DNA from: Negativicutes bacterium
GTDB taxonomy: Bacteria; Bacillota; Negativicutes; JAGOZY01
Assembly: GCA_018058445.1 (NCBI GenBank)
Contig: JAGOZY010000001.1
Location: 1-17,654 of the forward strand
DNA: 17,654 nucleotides
Direction: 5' to 3'
The translations under genes were made by a program, and so were the position numbers. This document shows positions 1-7,140 of this stretch, piece by piece. The first letter of the stretch is position 1. Each line of letters opens with the position of its first letter. Under the pieces are notes generated by a model that was given only the letters and a program-made list of their open reading frames with translations, was not told the origin of the DNA and made no database searches.

Positions 1-1
1 G

Positions 2-628
2 ATCATGGTTTTTCAGGCGGGAATTCCAATTCGATTTCTTATGAAACTCTGGATGACTCCGGCTGCTTTTATTGGAATCAGCTTGATAACCGTAGCGATT
101 TCTTTCAGCTCAGATCCTTCCTTGTTTTTCTTTTCAATCCCCTTGGGTCCTTGGCGTATGGGAGTGACTGCTGCTGGGCTTATATTAGCAAAGACTCTAC
201 TTCTTCGAAGCATTGCATCGCTCTCTTGCCTCTTTGGTCTGGCAACGACGACTCCGGCCGCTTACGGTGCAGCTTGGGCAGCCCGAAGTACTTTTCTAAG
301 ACCGATCACTGAGATTGCTTTGCTGACTTATCGATTTATCTTTGTGGTACTTGAAAGTGCAGGACAGATTCACAAGGCTCAGGATGCAAGGCTTGGTTAT
401 TGTGGGTTTAGACGATCTCTCCGATCGCTTAGCTTATTAGCCGCCAGTATTGGACGAAAGTCATTTTGGTCCGTGCGGGATATTTATTTGGCTTTGATTT
501 CAAGAAATTATCAGGAACGACTGGTGTATCGCTATCCAGACTACCCTGTTTCCTGGCAGCGAATTTCAATAATCAGCGCAGTATGGATGAGTCTAACGGT
601 TTGGTCCCTTTGGGGGGCGACGTGGTGA
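2..628 (+). CDS. cbiQ: Cobalt ECF transporter T component CbiQ (5' partial)
   Basis: Membrane-embedded coupling (T) component of an energy-coupling-factor transporter, here probably for Co2+, linking the substrate-binding CbiM/CbiN subunits to the CbiO ATPase. The visible 208-codon stretch is the C-terminal part of the family. It has hydrophobic segments, the segment PITEIALLTYRFIFVVLE, then the coupling motif KAQDARLG, and a second, degenerate coupling helix ending ALISRNYQ, where families often have SRG. CbiQ is normally about 225-260 residues, and the reading frame is open to the window edge, so the ATG at base 5 is probably internal and the true start lies upstream. The stop overlaps a downstream ATG (TGATG) and cbiO follows at once, which supports one operon. 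Assignment to cobalt rather than nickel rests on the cobalamin neighbours. Confidence 0.85.
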   Translation: MMVFQAGIPIRFLMKLWMTPAAFIGISLITVAISFSSDPSLFFFSIPLGPWRMGVTAAGLILAKTLLLRSIASLSCLFGLATTTPAAYGAAWAARSTFLRPITEIALLTYRFIFVVLESAGQIHKAQDARLGYCGFRRSLRSLSLLAASIGRKSFWSVRDIYLALISRNYQERLVYRYPDYPVSWQRISIISAVWMSLTVWSLWGATW

Positions 629-642
629 TGGAGGAAAAAAAG

Positions 643-1470
643 ATGGATACGATTTTATCCGCTCAGAATATAAGCTTTCAATATCGGAGCGACAAACTTG
701 TTTTGGAAAACTGCTCTTTTGAGCTAAAGCGCGGGAGCCGGAGTGTACTTCTGGGATCGAATGGGGCCGGGAAGTCGACTTTATTTTTTCTTCTAAATGG
801 AGTCTACAAACCGAAAGAAGGACAACTAGCTTTTGCTGGGGCGACCTATGAATATAGCCGATCGGGAATTAGCCAACTTCGCCAGAAAGTAGGATTGGTC
901 TTTCAAGACCCCGACGTCCAGCTTTTTGCGAGCACTGTTCTGGATGATGTGATCTTCGGCCCGATGAATCTGGGTGATACGCTAGAAGTTGCCGAGAAAA
1001 AAGCGCGAGCGGCTTTAGAGGCAGTCGGGCTTAGCGGACGCGAAGATGCTCCCCCTCATATGCTCAGTCATGGGCAGAAAAAGCGAGTAGCTCTAGCTGG
1101 AGTTCTTGCGATGAATCCAGATGTGATTATTATGGATGAGCCAACTGCTGGACTGGATTACGAAGGTACTCAGAAGCTAAATGAACTGATTGACTCTCTC
1201 GCAGAGCAAGGAAAAACGTTGCTGATTGCCACCCATGAAGTGGATTGGGCACTAGCTTGGGCGGATATGGCCTACGTTCTCCACTCCGGAAAAATCGAAA
1301 CGGTGGGGCATCCATCGGAGATCTTTTCGAAAGGGAATCATAAAGAGTTGGGGTTTGGAAAACCAATTGTCAGCCAGGTACTGGAATCGTGTAATTGCCC
1401 GATTGATAAACAATCACCACGGGATGCAAAAGAGCTTTGTCGATGGCTGGAAAATAACAAAAAAGTGTAA
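643..1470 (+). CDS. cbiO: Cobalt ECF transporter ATPase CbiO
   Basis: Cytoplasmic ABC ATPase that powers the cobalt ECF transporter together with CbiQ. All nucleotide-binding motifs are visible, numbered from the ATG at 643: Walker A GSNGAGKST at 38-46, Q-loop Q88 in VFQDPDVQLF, signature LSHGQ at 141-145, Walker B VIIMDE at 161-166, D-loop AGLD and switch His198 (THEVD). The 275-residue length is normal for the family. I chose 643 because GGAGG sits 8 bases upstream. An in-frame ATG at 628, overlapping the cbiQ stop, would add five residues. The C-terminal ~50 residues form the usual short tail after the ATPase domain. The order cbiQ-cbiO followed by cbiK argues for cobalt feeding B12 synthesis. 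Identity is very secure at family level; cobalt specificity is inferred from context. Confidence 0.93.
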   Translation: MDTILSAQNISFQYRSDKLVLENCSFELKRGSRSVLLGSNGAGKSTLFFLLNGVYKPKEGQLAFAGATYEYSRSGISQLRQKVGLVFQDPDVQLFASTVLDDVIFGPMNLGDTLEVAEKKARAALEAVGLSGREDAPPHMLSHGQKKRVALAGVLAMNPDVIIMDEPTAGLDYEGTQKLNELIDSLAEQGKTLLIATHEVDWALAWADMAYVLHSGKIETVGHPSEIFSKGNHKELGFGKPIVSQVLESCNCPIDKQSPRDAKELCRWLENNKKV

Positions 1471-1497
1471 GTCGCTACTAAATTCAGCTTTCGGGGT

Positions 1498-1675
1498 TGT
1501 TGATAACTTTGGTCTAGAAAACGAAGTTTTCAAGAGGGTTATCCCCAGAAAACTGTAGTTGTCCCCACGGTTATCCCCAAAAACACCCTCGAAAAATAGC
1601 AAAATGTGGAATTTTATAAAAGTTATCCACAGAATCCACAGATCAAAGAGGGCATTTTTGGATAAGAAATCCACA
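1498..1675. repeat. Cluster of DnaA-box-like sequences between cbiO and cbiK
   Basis: The gap holds one perfect DnaA box, TTATCCACA at 1623-1631. One-mismatch copies are at 1539-1547 and 1571-1579 (both TTATCCCCA), at 1498-1506 on the minus strand (TTATCAACA) and at 1657-1665 on the minus strand (TTATCCAAA). Weaker two-mismatch copies lie at 1559-1567, 1605-1613 (minus), 1632-1640 and 1667-1675. That is about nine sites in 178 bp in both orientations. The boxes are seen directly; DnaA binding is an inference. No dnaA, dnaN or AT-rich unwinding element is evident. No convincing gene lies in this gap. Confidence 0.6.
1517..1554 (+). repeat. Alternative inverted repeats GAAAAC/GTTTTC
   Basis: GAAAAC (1517-1522), GTTTTC (1526-1531) and GAAAAC (1548-1553) can form two mutually exclusive hairpins just downstream of cbiO. 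The second would put the box at 1539 in its loop. There is no T-run, so it is not a standard terminator. Its role is unknown. Confidence 0.4.
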
Positions 1676-1706
1676 GAGGAAAAGAAAACAAAAAGGAGTT
1701 TTGACC

Positions 1707-2507
1707 ATGAGACGAGGACTATTAGCTGTGAGCTTCGGAAGTTCCTACCCCACTGCAGTGGAGCGAGCGATTGTGCCCACAGAAGAAGACCTAGGAAAAG
1801 CCTTTCCCGAGTTTACTATTTATCGGGCTTTTACATCTCCCCGGATTCGGGCCAAGATCTTGAAGCGTGACGGCATTCAGATGCCTAGCCCGGAAGAAGC
1901 GTGGGAAAAAATGGCGGCTGACGGGATCGAAGAAGTACTGGTTCAGCCTCTTCAAGTAGTTCCCGGTGAGGAGTATGCGAAAGTCGCTCATTTAACTGTT
2001 AAAATGAAAAATAGTGATAAGTTTAAGCGAATCGAGATCGGTCGGACGCTGCTTCACTATAATGGACAGGAAGATCGTCCAGATGACTACCATGAAGTGG
2101 CGGAGATACTTGCGTCTGAATTACCCACTCCGGGCCTTCATGAAGGAATTATTTTGATGGGTCACGGTTCACCAAGTCATCCGAATGTGGCCTATGAACT
2201 AATGGGCATTCGTTTTCAGCGTCGTTGGCCTTGGATTCATCTGGCAACAGTTGAAGGGGGGCCTGGATTAGCGGACCTTTTTCCAGCTCTAAAAGCAGCA
2301 GGATACCGAAAAATTCATTTGGTTCCTTTTATGTGGGTCGCTGGCGACCATGCGCTCAATGACATGGCCGGCGAAGAAGAGTCTTGGAAAACGGAGCTGG
2401 AAGCCCAAGGCTATAAAGTCATTTGTCATTTAAATGGGATGGGTGAATATCCGAAAATGCGGGAAATTTTTGTTCGCCGTGCTCAAGATGCCTGGTCGGA
2501 TAAATAA
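1707..2507 (+). CDS. cbiK: Anaerobic sirohydrochlorin cobaltochelatase CbiK
   Basis: Inserts Co2+ into sirohydrochlorin to give cobalt-sirohydrochlorin (cobalt-factor II), the committing step of the anaerobic cobalamin pathway; cytoplasmic. The 266 residues match the CbiK family along their length: N-terminal LLAVSFGSSY, then RAFTSPRI, VPGEEY, MGHGS, ATVEGGPGL and VAGDHALNDMAG. The metal-site residues known from Salmonella CbiK have clear counterparts at Glu89, His153 and His215. I place the start at ATG 1707, 8 bases after GGAG within AAAAGGAG. An in-frame TTG at 1701 is possible but too close to that site. There is no signal peptide, unlike periplasmic CbiK forms of some sulfate reducers. 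It follows the DnaA-box gap and is closed by the terminator at 2557. It is probably co-transcribed with cbiQO, unless the gap hides a promoter. Confidence 0.95.
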   Translation: MRRGLLAVSFGSSYPTAVERAIVPTEEDLGKAFPEFTIYRAFTSPRIRAKILKRDGIQMPSPEEAWEKMAADGIEEVLVQPLQVVPGEEYAKVAHLTVKMKNSDKFKRIEIGRTLLHYNGQEDRPDDYHEVAEILASELPTPGLHEGIILMGHGSPSHPNVAYELMGIRFQRRWPWIHLATVEGGPGLADLFPALKAAGYRKIHLVPFMWVAGDHALNDMAGEEESWKTELEAQGYKVICHLNGMGEYPKMREIFVRRAQDAWSDK

Positions 2508-2556
2508 AATTACCTTAGTTAAATTCATCTAATTTTAAAAGTATGTTATAAATTGG

Positions 2557-2596
2557 GGAAGTGGGTGAGTTTAGAAAACCATCACTTCCTCTTTTT
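2557..2596 (+). terminator. Intrinsic terminator after cbiK
   Basis: GGAAGTG (2557-2563) pairs with CACTTCC (2583-2589) around a 19-base loop region and is followed by TCTTTTT. It closes the cbiQ-cbiO-cbiK unit. Confidence 0.75.
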
Positions 2597-2613
2597 ATTC
2601 ACAGAGTGAATAA
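2595..2613. promoter_or_regulatory. Perfect inverted repeat, candidate operator of the ZIP gene
   Basis: TTATTCAC-AGA-GTGAATAA is a perfect 8-3-8 inverted repeat ending 4 bases before the -35 element of the next promoter. The position suits an activator or a repressor. It does not match the Fur, Zur or MntR consensus sequences I know, so the regulator is unknown. Confidence 0.5.
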
Positions 2614-2617
2614 AATT

Positions 2618-2646
2618 TTGCTAAAAAGAACTCGCAGGAGTAGAAT
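2618..2646 (+). promoter_or_regulatory. Promoter of the ZIP transporter gene
   Basis: -35 TTGCTA (2618-2623), a 17-base spacer and -10 TAGAAT (2641-2646). This predicts transcription from about 2653 and a leader of about 50 bases before the ZIP start. Confidence 0.6.
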
Positions 2647-2699
2647 AGTAACAGAAGCTTTCTTTACTAAAAGAGACTATCGGATTTGTGAGGTGAATC

Positions 2700-3506
2700 G
2701 TGGTGGATGAACAAGTTCTTTTTGCGCTAGGCTTATCTCTGTTTGCCGGTCTTGCGACTGGAATTGGTAGCCTAATCGCACTTTTTGCCAAGCGTACTCA
2801 CACAGGACTACTTTCGGTCGGGCTAGGATTCTCTGGTGGAGTTATGATTTATGTTTCGATGATGGAGCTTTTGCCGGATGGTATGGAAGCGGTTCTCCAT
2901 TATATGCCCGGAAGAATGGGACAATTTATTACTTTGGCCGCATTTTTTGGTGGAATGGGCGTTTTTGTACTGATTGATAAAATGCTTCCGGAAGAGGTAA
3001 ATCCTCACGAGGCTCATCGAGTCGAGGAAATGAGCGGTACAGAAAATCACCATAAGCTTCAGCGGATGGGTATCTTTACCGCTTTAGCTGTTGCGATTCA
3101 TAACTTTCCTGAAGGAATCGCCACGTTTGTCGGCGGGCTGCAAAATCCAGAGATTGGTATTGCAATCGCTGCTGCTGTTGCGTTACATAATATTCCCGAG
3201 GGGATTGCTGTGTCGGTTCCTATTTTCTTTGCAACGGGAGATCGTTGGAAAGCCTTTAAATATTCCTTTTTATCCGGGCTTGCCGAACCAGTTGGCGCGC
3301 TAGTGGCTTATTTATTGCTCCGACCCTGGCTGGATGGAATCGGCCTAGGACTAGTTTTTGCTGCAGTTGCCGGAATGATGGTGATGATCTCCTTGGATGA
3401 ACTTTTGCCAGCAGCAAGGGAATATGGTCAGCCTCATCTGTCTATGTATGGGATGGTTGCCGGAATGATGGTCATGGCGGCGGGGCTCATTTTCTTACAG
3501 GTCTAA
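2700..3506 (+). CDS. ZIP-family divalent metal transporter (ZupT-like)
   Basis: Inner-membrane metal permease of the ZIP family, 268 residues, with about eight hydrophobic segments. The two metal-binding helices are intact: HNFPEG at 134-139 and HNIPEG at 163-168, matching the paired HN..EG motifs of E. coli ZupT. A histidine-containing stretch (HEAHR at 103-107, HH at 117-118) fits the usual cytoplasmic loop. The start is GTG at 2700 or GTG at 2703; AGGTGA at 2691-2696 gives the better spacing to 2703. The gene has its own promoter and sits between cbiK and a cobalamin riboswitch. The substrate may be zinc or another divalent ion. A role in cobalt uptake is suggested only by location, and it is not itself downstream of a riboswitch. 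No terminator is obvious after it. Confidence 0.88.
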   Translation: MVDEQVLFALGLSLFAGLATGIGSLIALFAKRTHTGLLSVGLGFSGGVMIYVSMMELLPDGMEAVLHYMPGRMGQFITLAAFFGGMGVFVLIDKMLPEEVNPHEAHRVEEMSGTENHHKLQRMGIFTALAVAIHNFPEGIATFVGGLQNPEIGIAIAAAVALHNIPEGIAVSVPIFFATGDRWKAFKYSFLSGLAEPVGALVAYLLLRPWLDGIGLGLVFAAVAGMMVMISLDELLPAAREYGQPHLSMYGMVAGMMVMAAGLIFLQV

Positions 3507-3520
3507 ATTTTTAGATAAAA

Positions 3521-3549
3521 TTGACAGGCAATTCTTAGATTGTTATAGT
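3521..3549 (+). promoter_or_regulatory. Promoter of riboswitch 1 / cbiL
   Basis: Consensus -35 TTGACA (3521-3526), a 17-base spacer and -10 TATAGT (3544-3549), which places the transcript start about 15-20 bases before the riboswitch P1 strand. Confidence 0.8.
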
Positions 3550-3572
3550 GATAGATAACTGAATAGTTGCCA

Positions 3573-3760
3573 AAAGAGGTGCCCTTTGGGGCTTAATAGG
3601 GAAGTCCGGTGTAAATCCGGTGCGGTCCCGCCACTGTAACGAGGAGTAATGTCCGCAAATCCACTGGGTCGAAGGCCTGGGAAGGAGGACAAAGCGATGA
3701 ATCGGAGCCAGGAGACCTACCTCTTTGAGTATCACCGTTTGAACCTGCGAGCGAAGGGGA
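3573..3760 (+). promoter_or_regulatory. Cobalamin riboswitch 1 (upstream of cbiL)
   Basis: AdoCbl-class aptamer. The conserved blocks occur in order: GGTGCC near 3579, TTAATAGGGAAGTCCGGTG from 3593, GCGGTCCCGCCACTGTAAC from about 3622, and the B12 box AGCCAGGAGACC at 3706-3717. The closing strands AAAGAGGT (3573-3580) and ACCTCTTT (3719-3726) pair. B12 binding should lower cbiL expression. The expression platform that follows contains a perfect hairpin and a T-run. Confidence 0.95.
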
Positions 3761-3766
3761 GGAGAT

Positions 3767-3823
3767 AGGAAAATATGATATTTTCCTGTTTTCGGAATAT
3801 GCGCTGGTAGGCGCTCTTTTTTT
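3767..3823 (+). terminator. Expression platform of riboswitch 1: hairpin plus T-run
   Basis: AGGAAAATA-TGA-TATTTTCCT (3767-3787) is a perfect 9-bp hairpin. It is followed by a short GC hairpin, GCGCTGGTAGGCGC (3801-3814), and seven T residues (3817-3823). This fits a transcription terminator controlled by the aptamer, although the final stem is short. Confidence 0.6.
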
Positions 3824-3855
3824 GTTTTGAATTAAGGGAGAGAGGATGAATCTGG

Positions 3856-4596
3856 ATGAGTCAATTAGGTCAAGGATATTTTATTGGGGTAGGCGTTGGT
3901 CCTGGCGACCCAGAACTGCTTACAGTTAAAGCTGTAAAAGCGATTGAATCTGCTGATGTGATTATCGCTCCGCGGACAGAAAAAAAAGAAGATAGTGTCG
4001 CCTTGACGATTGCTCAGTGCTATATCAAACCTGAAACGGAAGTATTGCCTGTTATTTTTCCGATGAACTTTAATGCAGATGAGCAAGATGCGTATTGGAA
4101 AGCGGGCAGGGATATTATTGCTGAAAAAGTACAGCAAGGGAAAAAAGTTGTTTTCCTGACTTTGGGTGATCCAATGCTTTATAGCACGTATATTTATGTA
4201 TATCGTTTGCTACAAGATATCGGAATTGACGGAACAACGATACCAGGGATTAATTCCTTTTCGGCTATTGCCAGTCGCTTGGGTCGGCCCTTAGCCGAAG
4301 GAAATGATGTTTTAACGATTATTCCTGCAACGTTGAGTGCGGAAAGACTCAGTCAAGTACTTGATGCTAGCGACAGTGCAGTACTTATGAAAGTTTATCG
4401 CAAGTTTCCTCAAGTGCTGGAAGCTTTAGAGAAAAAAGAGCTTCTTGACCAAGCGATGATGATCTCCCGCTGTGGTCTGGATGGGGAAAATATCTGTCTG
4501 GATCTAAGAGAGCAAAAACCAGAAGATCTAAATTATCTCTCAACTGTACTCACTCGTCGACGAGGATATAAAAATACTCGTCCTGAATTGGAATAA
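3856..4596 (+). CDS. cbiL: Cobalt-factor II C20-methyltransferase CbiL
   Basis: SAM-dependent methyltransferase that adds the C-20 methyl group to cobalt-factor II, giving cobalt-factor III; cytoplasmic. The 246 residues show the tetrapyrrole methylase fold motifs: N-terminal GVGVGPGDPELLTVKA (glycine-rich loop), LTLGDPMLYSTYIYV, and IPGINSFSAIASRLGRPLAEG. The CbiL/CobI group rather than CbiF/CbiH is indicated by the D-x-x-I-A-P-R segment (SADVIIAPR) and the TLGDPMLYSTY form of the second motif. ATG 3856 is preceded by GGGAGAGAGG about 10 bases upstream. It is the only gene in this transcript: a riboswitch lies before it and a strong terminator directly after it. Confidence 0.93.
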   Translation: MSQLGQGYFIGVGVGPGDPELLTVKAVKAIESADVIIAPRTEKKEDSVALTIAQCYIKPETEVLPVIFPMNFNADEQDAYWKAGRDIIAEKVQQGKKVVFLTLGDPMLYSTYIYVYRLLQDIGIDGTTIPGINSFSAIASRLGRPLAEGNDVLTIIPATLSAERLSQVLDASDSAVLMKVYRKFPQVLEALEKKELLDQAMMISRCGLDGENICLDLREQKPEDLNYLSTVLTRRRGYKNTRPELE

Positions 4597-4601
4597 GAGC
4601 T

Positions 4602-4637
4602 AAAAGCTGCCGAAAATTTTCTTTTCGGCAGCTTTTT
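4602..4637 (+). terminator. Intrinsic terminator after cbiL
   Basis: AAAGCTGCCGAAAA pairs with TTTTCGGCAGCTTT around a short loop, and T residues follow. The symmetric A/T flanks allow action on either strand. It separates cbiL from cbiDET. Confidence 0.9.
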
Positions 4638-4681
4638 CATTGAAGATAAGTAGAAAAAGAGCTTTACTTCTTAGTTCCTAT

Positions 4682-4711
4682 TTGAGCAATGAAAGAATTG
4701 TCGTATATAAT
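4682..4711 (+). promoter_or_regulatory. Promoter of cbiDET
   Basis: -35 TTGAGC (4682-4687), an 18-base spacer and perfect -10 TATAAT (4706-4711). The predicted leader of about 40 bases is too short to hold a cobalamin riboswitch. Confidence 0.75.
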
Positions 4712-4756
4712 AGAAGTAATGAAGTAGAGAAGGTGCGAAGAGGGGGGAGCGGACGA

Positions 4757-5860
4757 TTGAAAAAGGAATTGCGATATGGCCTAACGACAGGAACTTGTGT
4801 TGCTGTCGGGGCGAAAGCGGCATTAATGACGCTGGCGGGAAACCATGCAGAATATTTTAGCGTTCGTAATCCGCAAGGCCAAGAGCTTTCGATGCAGATC
4901 GCTGATCGAGGAATGCTTTTAGATGGTGCATGGGCTGAGCTAATCAAAGATGGCGGTGATGATCCGGATGTGACTCACGGCGCCCGAATTCGGGTAGAGG
5001 TGAGGCCCGGCGGCAAAGGAATACGCTTTGTGGGTGGATCTGGGGTTGGTAGGGTGACGAAGCCCGGCCTACAAATCTCAGTGGGTGAGCCAGCGATCAA
5101 TCCGGTCCCACGACAGATGACGATTTGGGCGATCGAAGATGTATTAGGTGAAAACCCGGATGTGGAGATTACCGTCAGTGTGGAAAATGGGGAAGCCCTC
5201 GGAAAGAAAACCTTGAATCCCCAATTAGGCGTGATCGGAGGAATTTCAATTTTGGGGACGACTGGTATCGTAAGGCCAATGAGCGAAGATGCTTTTAAAC
5301 GGTCACTTCTTCCTCAGTTGGATGTGGTTAAGGCTGCAGGCTATGATTTTGTGATCTTGGTTCCTGGCCGAATGGGCGAAGAAGCCGCTGAACGCATGGG
5401 ATTTCCACGAGAAGCAATGGCTCAGATGAGCAATTTTGTCGGCACGTTGTTAACCGGGGCGGCGGAGCGAAAATTCAAAAAAGTACTCTTTTTAGGTCAC
5501 GTTGGAAAGCTGGCGAAGATCGCGGCAGGAAGTTTTAACACTCATAATAAAGTTGCGGATGGGCGGCGGGAAATCATCGCGGTTCTGGCTGCTTTAGAGG
5601 GGCTTGAGCTCTCTTTGGTGGAAAAACTTCTTGAGGCAAATACTGCGGAAGAGACTATTCAGATGTTACTTCCTACCGGTAAGCTGCACTTGGTAATGGA
5701 TGCTATTGCTGCTCGCTCAAGTCGACGGGCGGAAGAACATATTTTTGGTGAACTTGAGGTTGGGACGATTTTAACGACTCTCGATGGAAAAATTCTCGGG
5801 CTGGATAACTCAGCGAGGCAGATAGGGGAGGAACTAACATGCAATTTGACTTATTTATAA
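4757..5860 (+). CDS. cbiD: Cobalt-precorrin-5B C1-methyltransferase CbiD
   Basis: Methylates C-1 of the ring-contracted cobalt-precorrin-5B in the anaerobic cobalamin pathway; cytoplasmic and SAM-dependent. The protein is 367 residues, normal for CbiD. It begins with the family hallmark LRYGLTTGTCVAVGAKAAL (residues 5-23) and carries VGGSGVGRVTKPGLQI, GTTGIVRPMS, VPGRMGEEAA, LGHVGKLAKIAAGSFNTHN and a C-terminal segment with the helical pattern common to the family. I chose TTG 4757 because GGGGGGAG lies 7 bases upstream and the promoter's -10 ends at 4711. Longer frames reaching back to 4640 would start upstream of the promoter. The last 22 bases overlap cbiE, so translation is probably coupled. 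Confidence 0.93.
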   Translation: MKKELRYGLTTGTCVAVGAKAALMTLAGNHAEYFSVRNPQGQELSMQIADRGMLLDGAWAELIKDGGDDPDVTHGARIRVEVRPGGKGIRFVGGSGVGRVTKPGLQISVGEPAINPVPRQMTIWAIEDVLGENPDVEITVSVENGEALGKKTLNPQLGVIGGISILGTTGIVRPMSEDAFKRSLLPQLDVVKAAGYDFVILVPGRMGEEAAERMGFPREAMAQMSNFVGTLLTGAAERKFKKVLFLGHVGKLAKIAAGSFNTHNKVADGRREIIAVLAALEGLELSLVEKLLEANTAEETIQMLLPTGKLHLVMDAIAARSSRRAEEHIFGELEVGTILTTLDGKILGLDNSARQIGEELTCNLTYL

Positions 5861-6465
5861 TTGGAATGGGTCCAGGTCACTCCGACTACATTCTTCCAAT
5901 TGCTAAAAAAACAGTCACAAAAGTTCGAACTTTACTTGGAAGCCCCCGAGCTTTGGAATCCTTTGAGCCGATTGAAGGGCAAGACCGTATTCCATTGGTA
6001 GGGACATTGATCGAAATGAGTCAGGCGATTGATCAAGCTTGGCAGCTCGGTAATGTCGGAGTGGTTGTCTCAGGCGACCCAGGCTATTTTAGTCTGCTTG
6101 ATACAATTAAGCGCACTTGGCCAGAGCGAAAGATCAAAGTAATTCCAGGTCTGAGCTCCTTGCAGGTAGCCTTCGCGCATTTAAGTATGCCTTGGCACGA
6201 TGCGACTTTGGCGAGTTTTCATGGAAAGCAGCCGTTGGACGAAGTGATTCGATTTGCGCCGAAAAAGAAACTCGGTTTATTAACGGATCCCCGCAAAAGT
6301 CCACTGGAAATAGCTGAAAGCTTATTCTTAGGCGGTTGGCGTGCTAATAGTAAAGTTTGGATTTGTGAGAATTTGACGTATGAAAATGAGCGAATTCGAA
6401 AATATGAGTTAGGAAAATTGCCGGATCGTGTGGAACATCCCGCAGTATGGGTGATTACAGAATGA
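5839..6465 (+). CDS. cbiE: Cobalt-precorrin-7 C5-methyltransferase CbiE
   Basis: Adds the C-5 methyl group late in corrin ring synthesis, working with CbiT. The 208 residues have the tetrapyrrole methylase motifs IIGMGPGHSDYILPIAKK at the N terminus, VVVSGDPGYFSLLDTI and VIPGLSSLQVAFAHLSMPW, the last characteristic of the CbiE subgroup. GGGGAGG lies about 7 bases before ATG 5839. CbiE and CbiT are fused as CobL in aerobic-pathway organisms; here they are separate genes with an ATGA overlap. The gene starts inside the end of cbiD, which supports a single cbiDET messenger. Confidence 0.93.
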   Translation: MQFDLFIIGMGPGHSDYILPIAKKTVTKVRTLLGSPRALESFEPIEGQDRIPLVGTLIEMSQAIDQAWQLGNVGVVVSGDPGYFSLLDTIKRTWPERKIKVIPGLSSLQVAFAHLSMPWHDATLASFHGKQPLDEVIRFAPKKKLGLLTDPRKSPLEIAESLFLGGWRANSKVWICENLTYENERIRKYELGKLPDRVEHPAVWVITE

Positions 6466-7070
6466 GTGAATTTAAAAAAGTATTACCAGGTTTGTTTGAC
6501 GAAGATTTTGTTAGAGGAAATATTCCGATGACGAAACGAGAAATTCGAATGGCTGTGCTAACTGAGCTTGCCCTGAGCCCAGATAGTAGAGTACTGGATG
6601 TGGGAGCTGGAACTGGGTCGATATCAATTGAAGCCGCGTTGATGGCGCCCGAAGGCCGGGTATGGGCGATTGAAAAAGAGCCGGAAGGAATTGAACTCAT
6701 TAAAGAAAACGCACATCGACTAGGTGCAACAAATTTGACTGTACTTTCCGGTACTGCACCGGAAGAGTTTACTCATGTGCCAGAAGAACTTGATGCAGTG
6801 ATTGTGGGCGGATCGGGCGGAAAACTAGAGGAAATTCTTTCTTTAAGTGGCGATCGTTTGCGAGTAGGAGGACGGTTAGTTGCGACCGCTGTGACGACTG
6901 GGACTGTCGATCGGGTTTGCCGTTATTACGGTGAGCGGCGAGCTGAATACGAGTTCTGGGGATATCAGACGGCGATCACACGACTTCGACCAGCGGGAGC
7001 TTATTTTCTTTTTCAGGCGCAAAATCCAGTATATATACTGGTTGCGGTTAAGAAGAAGTCTGACAATTAG
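6462..7070 (+). CDS. cbiT: Cobalt-precorrin C15-methyltransferase / decarboxylase CbiT
   Basis: Methylates C-15 and decarboxylates the C-12 acetate side chain of the corrin precursor. It is a class I SAM methyltransferase, unlike the other methylases of the pathway. At 202 residues it is the usual size, with LFDEDFVRGNIPMTKREIR at the N terminus and motif I VLDVGAGTGSISIEAA near residues 44-59. Further along, AIEKEPEGIELIKENAHRLG provides the acidic residue that typically binds the SAM ribose. The start ATG at 6462 overlaps the cbiE stop (ATGA). An earlier ATG at 6447 is possible but less like the family start. The promoter of the next gene lies across its last codons. Confidence 0.94.
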   Translation: MSEFKKVLPGLFDEDFVRGNIPMTKREIRMAVLTELALSPDSRVLDVGAGTGSISIEAALMAPEGRVWAIEKEPEGIELIKENAHRLGATNLTVLSGTAPEEFTHVPEELDAVIVGGSGGKLEEILSLSGDRLRVGGRLVATAVTTGTVDRVCRYYGERRAEYEFWGYQTAITRLRPAGAYFLFQAQNPVYILVAVKKKSDN

Positions 7071-7088
7071 AAATTTTTGTGCTATTAT
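7060..7088 (+). promoter_or_regulatory. Promoter of the LysR-type regulator gene
   Basis: -35 CTGACA (7060-7065), a 17-base spacer and -10 TATTAT (7083-7088). It overlaps the 3' end of cbiT, so the regulator can be transcribed apart from the cobalamin genes. Confidence 0.65.
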
Positions 7089-7140
7089 TAAACAATTAGA
7101 TAAAAGAAATAGTGATAAGGTGACTAATGGGGGTGAAATC

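Noticed and set aside
6931..7140. N-terminal extension of the LysR-type regulator into cbiT
   Set aside because: It is cbiT read in another frame. The family start MEIKHLEHF has its own ribosome site and promoter.
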